Below, in pieces: positions 37,931 through 47,081 of a DNA stretch of 64,000 nt. Under the pieces are notes generated by a model. The model did not search any database and was not told the origin of the DNA. It saw only the letters and a program-made list of their open reading frames with translations. Position 1 is the first letter of the stretch. The number at the start of each line of letters is the position of its first letter. The translations under genes were made by a program, and so were the position numbers. This stretch comes from Rhodovulum sp. MB263 (GTDB lineage: Bacteria; Pseudomonadota; Alphaproteobacteria; Rhodobacterales; Rhodobacteraceae), in NCBI RefSeq assembly GCF_002073975.1, contig NZ_CP020384.1, positions 3,692,001-3,756,000 on the forward strand, given 5' to 3'.

Positions 37931-39106
37931 TCAGATCCGTTCCAGCGCCAGCGCGATCCCCTGACCGCCACCGATGCACATGGTCACCAGCGCCAGGCGC
38001 CCACCGCTCCGGTCCAGCTCGTACAGCGCCTTCACCGTCAGGATCGCGCCGGTCGCCCCGACCGGATGGCCCAGCGCGATGGCTCCGCCATTGGGGTTCA
38101 CCTTCGCCGGGTCGAGCCCCAGCATCCGGCTGACCGCCAGCGCCTGCGCGGCAAAAGCCTCGTTGCTTTCGATCACGTCGAAATCCCCGACCTTCAGCCC
38201 GGTCCGCGCGCAAAGCGCCTCGACCGCGGGCACCGGCCCGATCCCCATCACCTCGGGCGCCACCCCGGCATGGGCATAGCCGACGATCCGGGCCAGCGGC
38301 ACCAGATCGGCCGCCCCGGCCGCCTCCTCGCGGGCCAGAACCACGGCAGCCGCGCCATCATTGATGCCGCTGGCATTTCCCGCCGTGACCGTGCCGTCCT
38401 TGCGGAAGGCGGGACGGAGCCCCGCCAGACCGTCGAGGCTCGTGGCCTTGGGATGCTCGTCGACCCGGAAGGCCACGGTCTCGCGCCGCTGCTGCACCTC
38501 GATGGGCACGATCTGATCATCGAACCGCCCCTCGGCGATGGCCCAGGCGGCGCGCTCCTGGCTCTGCATAGCGAAGGCGTCCTGATCTGCCCGCGACACG
38601 CCATGGGCCTCGGCCACATTCTCGGCGGTCACGCCCATATGGCCCGACCCGAACGGACAGCTCAGCGCGCCCAGCATCATGTCACCGGCCGCGCTGTCGC
38701 CCATCTTCCGGCCCCAGCGCGCATCCGTCAGGATATGCGGCGAGCGGCTCATGCATTCGGCCCCGCCCGCCAGCCCGAAATCGGCCTCGTTCAGCATCAG
38801 CGCCTGCATCACCGAGACGATGGCCTGCGCCCCCGACCCGCAGAGCCGGTTGACATTCATCGCGGGCACCGTGTCGGGCACGCCGGCCTCCAGCGCCGCG
38901 ACCCGGCCAAGATACATGTCGCGCGGCTCGGTATTGATGACATGGCCGAAGACCACGTGCCCGACCCGGTCGGCCGGAAGCCTGGCCCGCGCCAGCGCGG
39001 CCTTCGCCACCGTCGCGCCAAGCGCGATCGGCGGCACGCCCGCAAGGCTGCCCCCGAATGTGCCGATCGCGGTCCGTGCCGCTCCAAGGATCACTATTCC
39101 GCTCAT
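37931..39106 (-). CDS. Acetyl-CoA acetyltransferase / beta-ketothiolase
   Basis: 391 residues from ATG 39106, with GGAGGAG 7 bases upstream. All three thiolase active-site motifs are present: nucleophile Cys in NRLCGSGAQAIVS near 88, the His in ALGHPVGATGA near 350, and the second Cys in MCIGGGQGI near 380. It condenses or cleaves acyl-CoA. A BktB/PhaA-type role in polyhydroxyalkanoate supply or in beta-oxidation is plausible, but no partner gene is adjacent to settle it. Confidence 0.92.
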   Translation of the reverse strand: MSGIVILGAARTAIGTFGGSLAGVPPIALGATVAKAALARARLPADRVGHVVFGHVINTEPRDMYLGRVAALEAGVPDTVPAMNVNRLCGSGAQAIVSVMQALMLNEADFGLAGGAECMSRSPHILTDARWGRKMGDSAAGDMMLGALSCPFGSGHMGVTAENVAEAHGVSRADQDAFAMQSQERAAWAIAEGRFDDQIVPIEVQQRRETVAFRVDEHPKATSLDGLAGLRPAFRKDGTVTAGNASGINDGAAAVVLAREEAAGAADLVPLARIVGYAHAGVAPEVMGIGPVPAVEALCARTGLKVGDFDVIESNEAFAAQALAVSRMLGLDPAKVNPNGGAIALGHPVGATGAILTVKALYELDRSGGRLALVTMCIGGGQGIALALERI

Positions 39107-39433
39107 CTTCAAGCTCCTCCCACATGATCCGCCGACGGGCCGCCTCCCCGGCCACCCGCCCGGCTTCCCGGCGCTCCACAAGCGTCAGCCTGACCGTGGC
39201 GGGGCTGTAAATCCAGTCTGAAAAAACCGGTTGCAGAGCCCTGTAGAGTAGCAGAGGTTACCCCCCGAACAGCGGATAAGAACAAGAACCGGTGTGGGAG
39301 ACTGCGATGAGGAGAGGGGCCGTCCGCGGCGACCTGCGGGTCGCATCGGAATCATCGCGCTTTCGTGCCTCCGGATCCGCCGACGCGCCGCCCCGGGCCT
39401 GCCCGGCAACGCGCCGCCTCTGGAGGATGCGTG
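39107..39433. other. 327-base divergent intergenic region
   Basis: This must contain the promoters for the thiolase (leftward) and the flavin monooxygenase (rightward). No hairpin, repeat or small ORF stood out. Confidence 0.35.
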
Positions 39434-40987
39434 ATGGCCTATGACAGCAAGCCGCTTCCCTATTCCGCTCCGCCCGGCCTGAGCGGGCCGGAGCCGCATC
39501 ACCGTGTCGTCGTGGTGGGCGCGGGACCGGTCGGGCTGGCGATGGCGCTGGATCTTGCGCGGCTCGGCATCGCCTCGGTGGTGCTCGAGGACAAATCCTC
39601 GCTCGCGGTCGGCTCGCGCGCCATTGTCTGGTCGCAGCGCAGCCTGCAATTCTTCGCGCGGCTCGGCATCTTCGAGAAGATCATGGCGCGGGCCGTGCCC
39701 TGGAGCATCGGGCGAATCAGCCATGGTGACGAAGAGATCTTCAGCTTCGACATGGCCGAAACCGGCGCCGAACGCTTCCCGCCCTTCGCCAATCTGCAGC
39801 AATACCATGTCGAGGACATCCTGATCGAGCGCGCCCTGGCCGAGCCCTTGATCGATCTGCGCTTCCGCAACCGGCTGACCGGCGTCGATCAGACCGGGGA
39901 CGGGGTCGAGCTGACGGTCAGAACGCCGGACGGCTCCTACCGGCTGAGCGTCGGTTATCTGCTGGCCTGCGACGGCGCCCGCTCGCTGACCCGCGCGCTG
40001 CTGGATCTGGATTTCGAGGGCAGCGCCTCGCACGAAGAGCGCTTTCTGGTCGCCGATATCGAGATGGAGGCCGATTTCCCGGCCGAGCGCTGGTTCTGGT
40101 TCGACCCCTCCTTCCATTCCGGCCAGTCGGCGATGCTGATGCCGCAGGCCGACAATATCTACCGCATCGACCTGCAGCTCGGCCGCGATGCAAATGCCGC
40201 CGAAGAGGTCCGGCCGGAACGGGTGATCCCGCGGATCCAGGCCGTGGTCGGCCCCGATTTCGACCTCGAATGGGTGTCGGTCTACACCTTCCAGAGCCGC
40301 AGGCTGGCCGAGTTCGTGCATGGCCGGGTGATCTTCCTCGGCGATGCCGCGCATCTGGTGCCGCCCTTCTCGGCCCGGGGCGCCAATGGCGGGCTTCGGG
40401 ATGTCGAGAATCTGGGCTGGAAGCTGGCCGCCGTGCTGGAGGGCCGCGCCGATGAGCGGCTTCTGGAGAGCTACAACCGCGAGCGGGTACAGGCCGCCGA
40501 CGAAAACCTGCGCGATTCCATCCGGGCGGCCGATTTCATCTCGCCCGCTCCCGGGATCGAACGCCTGTTCCGGGACCAGGTGCTGGCGCTGGCGCGCGAG
40601 ACCGCCTTCGCCCGCGAATGGGTCAATGCCGGGCGGCTGGCCCTGCCCTGCATCTATCGGACCGGCGCGCCCGACGACCCGCTGCTGCCCGTCGGGGCCC
40701 GGCCCGGTGCGGCCGCCCCCGAGGCGCGGATCGGCACCGGCTGGCTGCTGGACGAGCCCGGGACCGGAGCGATGGTGCTGGCGATCAACTGCGCCGCACC
40801 CGAGGGCCTGCCAGTTCCGGCTCTGGTGCTCCGGGCCGACCCCACGCTCCGGGCGCGCTATCTGGGCGATGCCGAGCGGGCGATCTACCTGATCCGGCCC
40901 GACCGGGTGGTGGCCGCGCGCTGGGTGACGGCCGGGCCCCGCGAGATCACGGCCGCGCTGCGGGCGATGTGGGAGGGACGGGAATGA
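39434..40987 (+). CDS. FAD-dependent aromatic hydroxylase-like monooxygenase
   Basis: 517 residues from ATG 39434. The class A flavoprotein fingerprint is complete: GxGxxG in VVVGAGPVGLAMALDLARLG near 25-44, the DG motif in LLACDGARSLTRALL near 177, and the second FAD motif IFLGDAAHLVPPFSARGANGG near 303. The C-terminal thioredoxin-like domain typical of PheA/MhpA relatives is also present. Such enzymes hydroxylate phenolic substrates with NAD(P)H and O2. The next gene, a DUF2783 protein, overlaps it by four bases; the substrate cannot be told. Confidence 0.88.
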   Translation: MAYDSKPLPYSAPPGLSGPEPHHRVVVVGAGPVGLAMALDLARLGIASVVLEDKSSLAVGSRAIVWSQRSLQFFARLGIFEKIMARAVPWSIGRISHGDEEIFSFDMAETGAERFPPFANLQQYHVEDILIERALAEPLIDLRFRNRLTGVDQTGDGVELTVRTPDGSYRLSVGYLLACDGARSLTRALLDLDFEGSASHEERFLVADIEMEADFPAERWFWFDPSFHSGQSAMLMPQADNIYRIDLQLGRDANAAEEVRPERVIPRIQAVVGPDFDLEWVSVYTFQSRRLAEFVHGRVIFLGDAAHLVPPFSARGANGGLRDVENLGWKLAAVLEGRADERLLESYNRERVQAADENLRDSIRAADFISPAPGIERLFRDQVLALARETAFAREWVNAGRLALPCIYRTGAPDDPLLPVGARPGAAAPEARIGTGWLLDEPGTGAMVLAINCAAPEGLPVPALVLRADPTLRARYLGDAERAIYLIRPDRVVAARWVTAGPREITAALRAMWEGRE

Positions 40988-41172
40988 AGCTGACCACCGA
41001 TCCGAACCTGCCCGATCCCGACGGGTTCTATGCCGAATTGCTGGCCGCCCATCGCGGGCTGTCGGAAACCCAAAGCCAGGCGCTGAACGCGCGGCTGATC
41101 CTGATCCTCGCCAACCATGTCGGCGACCGCGAGACCCTGACCGAGGCACTGGAACTGGCCCGCGGCAGCTGA
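40984..41172 (+). CDS. DUF2783 family small protein
   Basis: 62 residues starting in an ATGA overlap with the monooxygenase stop. The sequence LPDPDGFYAELLAAHRGL, then ETQSQALNARLILILANHVG, matches DUF2783. Proteins of this family are typically encoded right after flavin monooxygenases, so it is probably an accessory or stabilising subunit. The mechanism is unknown. Confidence 0.85.
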   Translation: MKLTTDPNLPDPDGFYAELLAAHRGLSETQSQALNARLILILANHVGDRETLTEALELARGS

Positions 41173-41252
41173 ACCCTTGCGCAGGCGGCAGGGCCCCGCC
41201 CGGTTTCCCGGACGAGGCCCCGTCGCGGAGAGCTTTGGTCCCGGCTCCGGGC

Positions 41253-43181
41253 TCAGGCGCTGACCTGACCGAATTGTCCGGGGGCGACCCCCAGGGCCTG
41301 CAGCGCGGTCGCGGCGATGTCCTGCGCGGTCAGCTTTGCCTCGGCATACATCTCGGCCGGGCTCGCCTGTTCGATGAAAGCATCGGGCAGGGTCATGGTG
41401 CGCACCGAGATCCCGCCATCGAGCCGCCCGGTCCGGGCCAGCCAGTGCAGGACCAGCGCACCGAAACCGCCCTCGGCGCCATGCTCGACGGTGACCAGCG
41501 CCTCATGCTCCCTGACCAGCCGCGCGATCAGATCGGTATCGAGTGGCTTGGCGAAGCGGGCATCGGCGACGGTGACCGAGACGCCCCGCGCCTCGAGCGC
41601 ATCGGCGGCCGCGAAGCAGTCGACCAGAGGCGCCCCGAAGGACAGAAGCGCGACCTTGCTGCCCTCGCGCATGACACGGCCCTTGCCGATTTCCAGCACC
41701 TGTCCGCGCTCGGGCATCTCGACGCCCATGCCTTCGCCGCGCGGATAGCGGAACGAGATCGGGCCCTCGTCATAGGCGGCGGCGGTGGCGACCATGTGGC
41801 GAAGCTCGGCCTCGTCGCCCGCCCCCATCACCACCATGCCCGGCAGGTTCGACAGGAAGGCCACGTCGAAGGCGCCGGCATGGGTCGAACCGTCGGCGCC
41901 CACCAGCCCCGCGCGGTCGATGCAGAAGCGGACCGGCAGTTTCTGCAGCACCACGTCATGGACGATCTGGTCATAGCCGCGCTGCAGGAAGGTCGAGTAG
42001 ATGGCGACGAAGGGCTTCAGCCCCGAGGCCGCCATACCGCCCGCGAAGGTCACCGCGTGCTGTTCGGCGATGCCGACATCGAAGACCCGTTTCGGGAAAC
42101 GGTCCTGCAGGATGTCGAGCCCGGTGCCCGAGGGCATCGCGGCGGTGATGCCGACGATCTTCGCGTCGCGCGCGGCCTCGTCGGTCAGGGTCCGGCCGAA
42201 GACCGAGGTATAGGAGGGCGCATTGGGGGCGCTTTTCTTCTGCGTGCCCGAGGCGACATCGAATTTCGACACGCCATGGCCGCGATCGGCCGAGGTCTCG
42301 GCGGGCCGGTAGCCCTTGCCCTTGACGGTGCAGACATGGATCAGGACCGGTCCCGAGGCCCGCGCGCGGGCGGCGCGCAGCACCGTCAGCAGCTGGCTCA
42401 TGTCATGGCCGTCGATCGGACCGATATAGTCGAAGCCCAGTTCCTCGAAGAGCGTCCCGCCGCCCGGGAAGCCGGTGACGAGCTGACGCGCGCGGCGCGC
42501 GCCCTCGCGGATCGGGCCGGGCAGCGCGGCCTCGAAATCCTCGGCCATGTCCTTGAGCTTGCCCAGCGGCGTCTCGTGATAGAGCCCCGAGAGATATTTC
42601 GACATCGCGCCCACGGGCGGGGCGATGGACATCTCGTTGTCGTTCAGGATCACGAAGAGGCGGCGCTTTTCATGCCCGGCATTGTTCAGCGCCTCATAGG
42701 CCATGCCGGCGCTGATCGAGCCGTCGCCGATCACCGCGATGGCATCGCCCGTCGGCTGGCCCATGTCGCGACCGACAGCGAAGCCGAGCGCCGCCGAGAT
42801 CGAGGTCGAGCTGTGGCCGGCGCCGAAGGCATCATAGTCGCTTTCCGAGCGTTTGCAGAACCCGGCAAGCCCGCCGCCCTGACGCAGCGTATGCATCCGG
42901 TCGCGGCGCCCGGTCAGGATCTTGTGCGGATAGCACTGGTGGCTGACATCCCAGACCAGCTTGTCGAAGGGCGTGTTGAAGACGGCATGCAGCGCGACGG
43001 TCAGCTCGACCACACCGAGCGACGAGCCCAGATGCCCGCCGGTCCGGGCGACGACCGAGATCACCTCTTCGCGGAGGTCGCGCGCCAGCAGCGTCAGATC
43101 GGCCTGGCTCATGCCCTTGAGATCGGCAGGACCGGCGACACGGTCCAGGATCGGGGTCGAGGTCGGAGGCTTGACTGTCAT
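41253..43181 (-). CDS. dxs: 1-deoxy-D-xylulose-5-phosphate synthase
   Basis: 642 residues from ATG 43181; the frame upstream of it overlaps the puf terminator. Thiamine pyrophosphate binding is shown by [21 protein letters not shown] near 150 and NDNEMSI. The substrate His is in [18 protein letters not shown] near 47, and the transketolase-like pyrimidine domain ([18 protein letters not shown]) begins about 330. It makes DXP from pyruvate and glyceraldehyde 3-phosphate, the entry to the MEP pathway feeding carotenoids and bacteriochlorophyll phytyl tails. It sits just after puf, as in Rhodobacter, but two terminators separate them. Confidence 0.95.
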   Translation of the reverse strand: MTVKPPTSTPILDRVAGPADLKGMSQADLTLLARDLREEVISVVARTGGHLGSSLGVVELTVALHAVFNTPFDKLVWDVSHQCYPHKILTGRRDRMHTLRQGGGLAGFCKRSESDYDAFGAGHSSTSISAALGFAVGRDMGQPTGDAIAVIGDGSISAGMAYEALNNAGHEKRRLFVILNDNEMSIAPPVGAMSKYLSGLYHETPLGKLKDMAEDFEAALPGPIREGARRARQLVTGFPGGGTLFEELGFDYIGPIDGHDMSQLLTVLRAARARASGPVLIHVCTVKGKGYRPAETSADRGHGVSKFDVASGTQKKSAPNAPSYTSVFGRTLTDEAARDAKIVGITAAMPSGTGLDILQDRFPKRVFDVGIAEQHAVTFAGGMAASGLKPFVAIYSTFLQRGYDQIVHDVVLQKLPVRFCIDRAGLVGADGSTHAGAFDVAFLSNLPGMVVMGAGDEAELRHMVATAAAYDEGPISFRYPRGEGMGVEMPERGQVLEIGKGRVMREGSKVALLSFGAPLVDCFAAADALEARGVSVTVADARFAKPLDTDLIARLVREHEALVTVEHGAEGGFGALVLHWLARTGRLDGGISVRTMTLPDAFIEQASPAEMYAEAKLTAQDIAATALQALGVAPGQFGQVSA

Positions 43182-43209
43182 GGGTCGTCTCCTGCGCGTT
43201 TCCGTTATG

Positions 43210-43245
43210 AAAAAAGCGCCGTGTGGTCTGTTCCCCACACGGCGC
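43210..43245 (-). terminator. Rho-independent terminator between pufC and dxs
   Basis: On the minus strand, GCGCCGTGTGG pairs perfectly over 11 bp with CCACACGGCGC around an 8-base loop and is followed by six T residues (plus-strand A at 43210-43215). This is the clearest intrinsic terminator in the window and ends the photosynthesis superoperon. Confidence 0.88.
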
Positions 43246-43328
43246 CAGTGTCCTGTGTCTGACAGGAAGGGAACCGGGGTGTGGAGGCCCCGAATACCGG
43301 GCCCCGCCAGGGACCCGATGAGGGGAAA

Positions 43329-43349
43329 GGGCGGCTCTTGCGGCCGCCC
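43329..43349 (-). terminator. First hairpin after pufC
   Basis: GGGCGGC/GCCGCCC (plus strand 43329-43335 and 43343-43349) lies just after the pufC stop and is followed on the minus strand by TTTCCCC. It may protect the puf mRNA 3' end or attenuate before the stronger terminator. Confidence 0.55.
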
Positions 43350-43364
43350 CTTCGAAGTCTCGGA

Positions 43365-44435
43365 TCAGTCCGCCGGAGCGGCCAGTTCCGGCCATTCGGC
43401 GACCATGTCATGGCCGTTCAGCGGGCTGATGACGCCCATGTGGCAGGTCATGCAGTCAACCTTGGCCGATTCATGCCCCAGGATCTCCGAGCGCGGCTCG
43501 TAGAAGGTCTGGTTGATGTCGATCGACATCTGCTGCGCGAGCGTCGTGACCGACCATTGCGGCGTCACCTGGGTCGGATCGTAGAAGGCCCGGGTGTTGT
43601 GGCAGTAGACGCAGCCGACATTGAGCGCATTGGCCTGATGGTTCATCAGGCTGAAGGTGCGTTCGGCATTCTGCCAGGTCGGGTCGCCCTTCTGCTGGTC
43701 GACGCGGCTTTCGGTATCGGTGACCTTGATGGTCTCGCCGTCAAGCAGCAGTTTTTCCAGCGCATCCACCGGCAGCGACGTGTACTGGCTGTCGGTATAT
43801 TTGCGGCCCACGATCAGGCGGTTCTGAACGCCGGACCAGCCTTCCATGGCACTGTTGACGTAGCCGGATTTCATCCACGAGCCGGGAGGGGTCGGCTGAC
43901 CCCGGTGGCAGGTGTAGCAGTTCACGCCCTTGCCTTCGGTGGCGAGGTTGTGCGTGTCCCAGGAGTCGTTGAGATACTGGGTCGCCTCGATGCAGTTCTC
44001 GGTGATCGCCAGCGTGGTCTCGTCGACCTCGCCATTGTCATAAAGCACCACATCCGTGCCGACCCAGGCACTCATCGCCTTGGTGAGCTGGTCGAAATTG
44101 GCCTGGTCCATGTCGCCGAAGGCGATGACGCTGTCGCCATAGGCCTCGGCCGCGGTCGGGGTGCCTTCCGGCGCCTCGACCCGGTCGAAGACCTGATACT
44201 CGGCCTCGTAGACATCGAATTGGGGGTTGTCCTTGACGAATTTGGACACCGCCATCCCGATGCCGCGGGGGCCGGTCTGCTGGTCGATGGTGGCATTGGG
44301 GTTGCCGAAGGCCACGATGATCGCAGCCACCGCCACTGCACCGCCCACAGTCCCCACGAGGATCGCCGGACCCATCAGGTCGGTCGGGTTCTCCTCACTC
44401 CATTTGAAGAACCATTTCGGGAACTTAAGCATCAT
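43365..44435 (-). CDS. pufC: Reaction-centre cytochrome c subunit, triheme form
   Basis: 356 residues. The N-terminus has an uncleaved-looking membrane anchor at about 20-42 rather than a lipoprotein signal. Three CXXCH motifs are present: CYTCH (173-177), CVYCH (275-279) and CMTCH (328-332). In tetraheme relatives a first motif follows the MxxWV segment; here MSAWVGTDVVLYDNGEV near 121 has lost it. The subunit donates electrons to the photo-oxidised special pair on the periplasmic side. Three haems with loss of the first is the state known in Rhodovulum. Its SD lies in the end of pufM, two bases away. Confidence 0.95.
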   Translation of the reverse strand: MMLKFPKWFFKWSEENPTDLMGPAILVGTVGGAVAVAAIIVAFGNPNATIDQQTGPRGIGMAVSKFVKDNPQFDVYEAEYQVFDRVEAPEGTPTAAEAYGDSVIAFGDMDQANFDQLTKAMSAWVGTDVVLYDNGEVDETTLAITENCIEATQYLNDSWDTHNLATEGKGVNCYTCHRGQPTPPGSWMKSGYVNSAMEGWSGVQNRLIVGRKYTDSQYTSLPVDALEKLLLDGETIKVTDTESRVDQQKGDPTWQNAERTFSLMNHQANALNVGCVYCHNTRAFYDPTQVTPQWSVTTLAQQMSIDINQTFYEPRSEILGHESAKVDCMTCHMGVISPLNGHDMVAEWPELAAPAD

Positions 44436-44437
44436 GA

Positions 44438-45406
44438 TCAGCCTCCTTGCCCGACATAGGCGTCAACGCCGTAGGGCTGAGTGTACTCCGTGACGAAGTT
44501 GTGCTCCTGGGCCCAGATATACCAGTTGTCGACGACAGTGCCCGTGAGCAGGATGCCGATCCCGCCGGTCAGCGGGGTCAGAACCGCGAACCACCAGGCC
44601 CAGCGGTGAATGCCTTCCATGGTGGCATTGAAGCCCATGGTCCAGCGCCAGAACAGGGCGGCACGCTCGGACGCGGTCCCGCGGTCGTAGATCTGCTCCA
44701 GCTCGCGGTCGCCGCCGAAGCGGGTCACGGCGAGGATGGTGCCGCCATGCATCGCGAACAGCAGGGCAGAGCCATAGAGGAACGCGATCGAGAGCGCGTG
44801 GAACGGGTTGTAGTAAAGGTTGCCGTACCGGATCGAGAAGGCGGTGGTCCAGTCGAGGTGCGGGAAGATGCCGTAGGGCACCATTTCCGACCAGGAGCCC
44901 ATCAGGATCGGGCGGAAGAAGCCCAGCACCATGAACAGCCAGATCGCCGACAGGAACGCCCAGGCAATGTGCTTGCCCATCTTGTGCTCGACGGCGAGCA
45001 TGTAGGTACGTGCCCACCAGGCCCAGACCGAGATCAGCAGGAAGAAGCTGGCGATCATGTACCAGCCGCCATCCTTCAGCGGCGGAATGCGCAGGCCGTA
45101 TTCCGGCGAGGGCGGTTCGAGCGCGAGCCAGAAGCCCTGCCGCAGCAGCTGCACCAGCGACCAGTCGACCTGGGCCAGCATGTTGAGCCCGATGATGAGG
45201 AACGCGAAGGCGCCCGCGATCAGCGAGATCACGCCGGTATAGCCCAGATAGATCGGGCCGAGCTGGGCGTTGCCGAGCCAACCGAGGATGGAGAAGTGGC
45301 CGATGCCTGCGGCCCGCTCTTCCATCATGTTGTTCTCGTTGTCCATGCCCCAGTCGCCGGGCCCCTGGACCTGCACCTGGGTGAAGATGTTCTGATATTC
45401 AGCCAT
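44438..45406 (-). CDS. pufM: Photosynthetic reaction centre M subunit
   Basis: 322 residues with five membrane helices. Conserved parts include [28 protein letters not shown] (His ligand of the special pair), [20 protein letters not shown] (iron-ligand His and quinone site), and [14 protein letters not shown] in the loop. The C-terminus extends past the last helix ([16 protein letters not shown]), as in species whose reaction centre carries PufC. Spaced two bases from pufL and pufC on either side. Confidence 0.97.
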   Translation of the reverse strand: MAEYQNIFTQVQVQGPGDWGMDNENNMMEERAAGIGHFSILGWLGNAQLGPIYLGYTGVISLIAGAFAFLIIGLNMLAQVDWSLVQLLRQGFWLALEPPSPEYGLRIPPLKDGGWYMIASFFLLISVWAWWARTYMLAVEHKMGKHIAWAFLSAIWLFMVLGFFRPILMGSWSEMVPYGIFPHLDWTTAFSIRYGNLYYNPFHALSIAFLYGSALLFAMHGGTILAVTRFGGDRELEQIYDRGTASERAALFWRWTMGFNATMEGIHRWAWWFAVLTPLTGGIGILLTGTVVDNWYIWAQEHNFVTEYTQPYGVDAYVGQGG

Positions 45407-45408
45407 GG

Positions 45409-46263
45409 TTACATGCTCCCCTGGACAGCCGGAATGGCTTCAGGCCAGATCGGCAGGTTGCTCCACCAGGTCCACCATTCGGGCCAGCCCTCGGTCCAGA
45501 GCGGACCGGAGATGATGATGCAGACCGCCGAGAAGAAGACCGCATTGATGGCCAGAAGCCAGCCGGCGCGGTGAATCCCGAGCGTCCCGATCGAATACCC
45601 GATAAGGTCGCGGAAGAAGCTGTCTTCGTGATCCGGCGTCTTCGCCTCTTCACCCTTTTCCGGATTGCAGGCCGACAGGATCAGACCGCCATGCAGCGCG
45701 AGCGCCAGACAGGTGGCGAAGAACAGCGACACGCCCAGCATGTGGAACGGGTTATAGTGGAAGTGCAGATAGTGGTAGCCGGTGTTCGACACCCAGTCGA
45801 GATGGGTGAAGATGCCATAGGGGAACGCGTGCCCCCAGGCGCCCATCAGCATCGGGCGGAACACTTGCAGCGTCACATAGGCGAAGATCGCCACGCTGAA
45901 GGCGATCGGAATATGATACCCGATGCCAAGCTTGCGGCAGATCTCCACTTCGCGCAGAGCCCAGCTCACGAACGCACCGATAGCGCAGAGCGTGATGAAT
46001 TGCCAAAGCCCGCCCTCGGCGAGCGGCGCGATGCTGAGCCCATAGCTGAGATCCGGCGGCGCGATGTGGATCTTCAGCGGGTTGAATGTCCCCTGAAGCG
46101 CGGCGCCCCAGAAGATCATGGCGGTTCCGAGGGTGGCGAAGAAGATCGTCGTCACTCCGAAGAAGCCCACAAAGAAAGGCCCCACCCAAAAGTCGAACAG
46201 ATCGCCACCGATGAGCGTCCCTCCACGGACGCGATACTTTCTCTCAAAACTGAGCAGTGCCAT
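45409..46263 (-). CDS. pufL: Photosynthetic reaction centre L subunit
   Basis: 284 residues from ATG 46263 ([20 protein letters not shown]); the in-frame start 15 bases upstream is not typical. The five-helix pattern is complete: [17 protein letters not shown], then [22 protein letters not shown] with the special-pair His, [10 protein letters not shown] with the iron-ligand region, and [15 protein letters not shown]. It binds bacteriochlorophyll, bacteriopheophytin and the secondary quinone. Length is normal. Confidence 0.97.
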   Translation of the reverse strand: MALLSFERKYRVRGGTLIGGDLFDFWVGPFFVGFFGVTTIFFATLGTAMIFWGAALQGTFNPLKIHIAPPDLSYGLSIAPLAEGGLWQFITLCAIGAFVSWALREVEICRKLGIGYHIPIAFSVAIFAYVTLQVFRPMLMGAWGHAFPYGIFTHLDWVSNTGYHYLHFHYNPFHMLGVSLFFATCLALALHGGLILSACNPEKGEEAKTPDHEDSFFRDLIGYSIGTLGIHRAGWLLAINAVFFSAVCIIISGPLWTEGWPEWWTWWSNLPIWPEAIPAVQGSM

Positions 46264-46330
46264 CGTCTGTCTCCGCAAATGGCGGCCGTGTCCGTCCGGG
46301 CCTCAGCCGTCCTTGTTCTTCGAGATTGCC

Positions 46331-46359
46331 GCGGGCGGGAGATCGGGGCTCCCGCCCGC
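46331..46359 (-). promoter_or_regulatory. pufA-pufL intercistronic hairpin
   Basis: GCGGGCGGGAG (46331-46341) and CTCCCGCCCGC (46349-46359) form a perfect 11-bp stem with a 7-base loop between the LH1 and reaction-centre genes. In Rhodobacter a hairpin at this place slows 3'-5' decay and makes pufBA mRNA outlast pufLM, setting the LH1 to reaction-centre ratio. The same role is inferred here. Confidence 0.8.
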
Positions 46360-46409
46360 AGCATTTGGTGTCACTTCCGACTGCTCACATCCGGAAGCCA
46401 CGGGGACGC

Positions 46410-46574
46410 TTACGCGCCTGCGGCTTTCTCGGCGGCGATGGTCAGCCAGTTGAAGTAGTCCGTGCTCAGCAGGACGAGGTGAATCATCACAGCCAGCAGG
46501 AACAGGAAGACGCCCTGCGCAACGAGCACGCGACGGGGGTCGAAGATCATCCAGATCTTGTAGAATTTAGCCAT
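46410..46574 (-). CDS. pufA: Light-harvesting LH1 alpha chain
   Basis: 54 residues read from ATG 46574: [20 protein letters not shown], then [19 protein letters not shown]. The His in VMIHLVLL ligates bacteriochlorophyll, and the [10 protein letters not shown] cytoplasmic segment is the LH1 alpha signature. One membrane helix. It follows pufB by 16 bases and is followed by the mRNA-stabilising hairpin. Confidence 0.96.
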
Positions 46575-46590
46575 TTCTCAGGTCCTCTTC

Positions 46591-46737
46591 TCAGAGCCAC
46601 GGGCGCCAGATGTACACTGCCAGGTGAGCCAGCACGGCGACGGCCGAGAACAGCCAAAGCCCGCTCATGTAGACAGCGTGAATTTCTTGCGCCTGCTCGT
46701 CGGTCAGACCGGTGAACGACACGTCAGATTCAGCCAT
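46591..46737 (-). CDS. pufB: Light-harvesting LH1 beta chain
   Basis: 48 residues from ATG 46737: [19 protein letters not shown], then [29 protein letters not shown] in two parts. The His in VLAHLAVY binds bacteriochlorophyll, and the WRPWL end is typical of LH1 beta. One membrane helix; forms the ring antenna around the reaction centre with PufA. Confidence 0.96.
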
Positions 46738-46815
46738 TAACTTTCCTCCGGATCGTCAGACTGATGCCGCGCACCCCGGCGGCCGGGTCCCGACAAGGTT
46801 TTATCCCTGCCGGCT

Positions 46816-46842
46816 ATTCGCCCAACCGGGGGGTGGGCGAAT
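46816..46842 (-). promoter_or_regulatory. Hairpin between pufQ and pufB
   Basis: ATTCGCCCA (46816-46824) pairs perfectly with TGGGCGAAT (46834-46842) around a 9-base loop. It sits upstream of pufB and would cap the 5' end of a processed pufBA message, as described for the puf mRNA of Rhodobacter. The role is inferred. Confidence 0.6.
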
Positions 46843-46859
46843 TTCGGAACTCCACCTTC

Positions 46860-47081
46860 TCAGGCGGAGAAAATCATGGGGGTGATGATCCGTGCCTGGC
46901 TCCAGGCGCGGGCGATCGGCCCCTTGGTCTTCAGGTCGCCCTGCCGGACCATCGCCAGGAAGGAGGCGATGAAGGCCAGCGGCAGCGCGGCGATGAAGAT
47001 AATCGTGAAATAGACCATGAACTCCGCCTTCGGCGGACGGTGGCCACGTACCAGGTGAACGTCGGAAGTCTGGTCAGTCAT
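46860..47081 (-). CDS. pufQ: PufQ, bacteriochlorophyll assembly protein
   Basis: 73 residues with one hydrophobic helix ([20 protein letters not shown]). The start overlaps the bchZ stop. The PufQ family opens with a short polar stretch ([17 protein letters not shown]) and ends in a basic amphipathic tail. It helps bacteriochlorophyll intermediates or synthesis enzymes at the membrane; its exact action is debated. Confidence 0.9.
   Translation of the reverse strand: MTDQTSDVHLVRGHRPPKAEFMVYFTIIFIAALPLAFIASFLAMVRQGDLKTKGPIARAWSQARIITPMIFSA

Noticed and set aside
39107-39433. Small gene or riboswitch in the thiolase-monooxygenase gap
   Set aside because: No frame with a ribosome binding site and no stable structure followed by a start codon was visible.
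43182-43364. pufX gene after pufM or pufC
   Set aside because: After pufC there are only terminator hairpins; no short frame with a PufX-like membrane helix.
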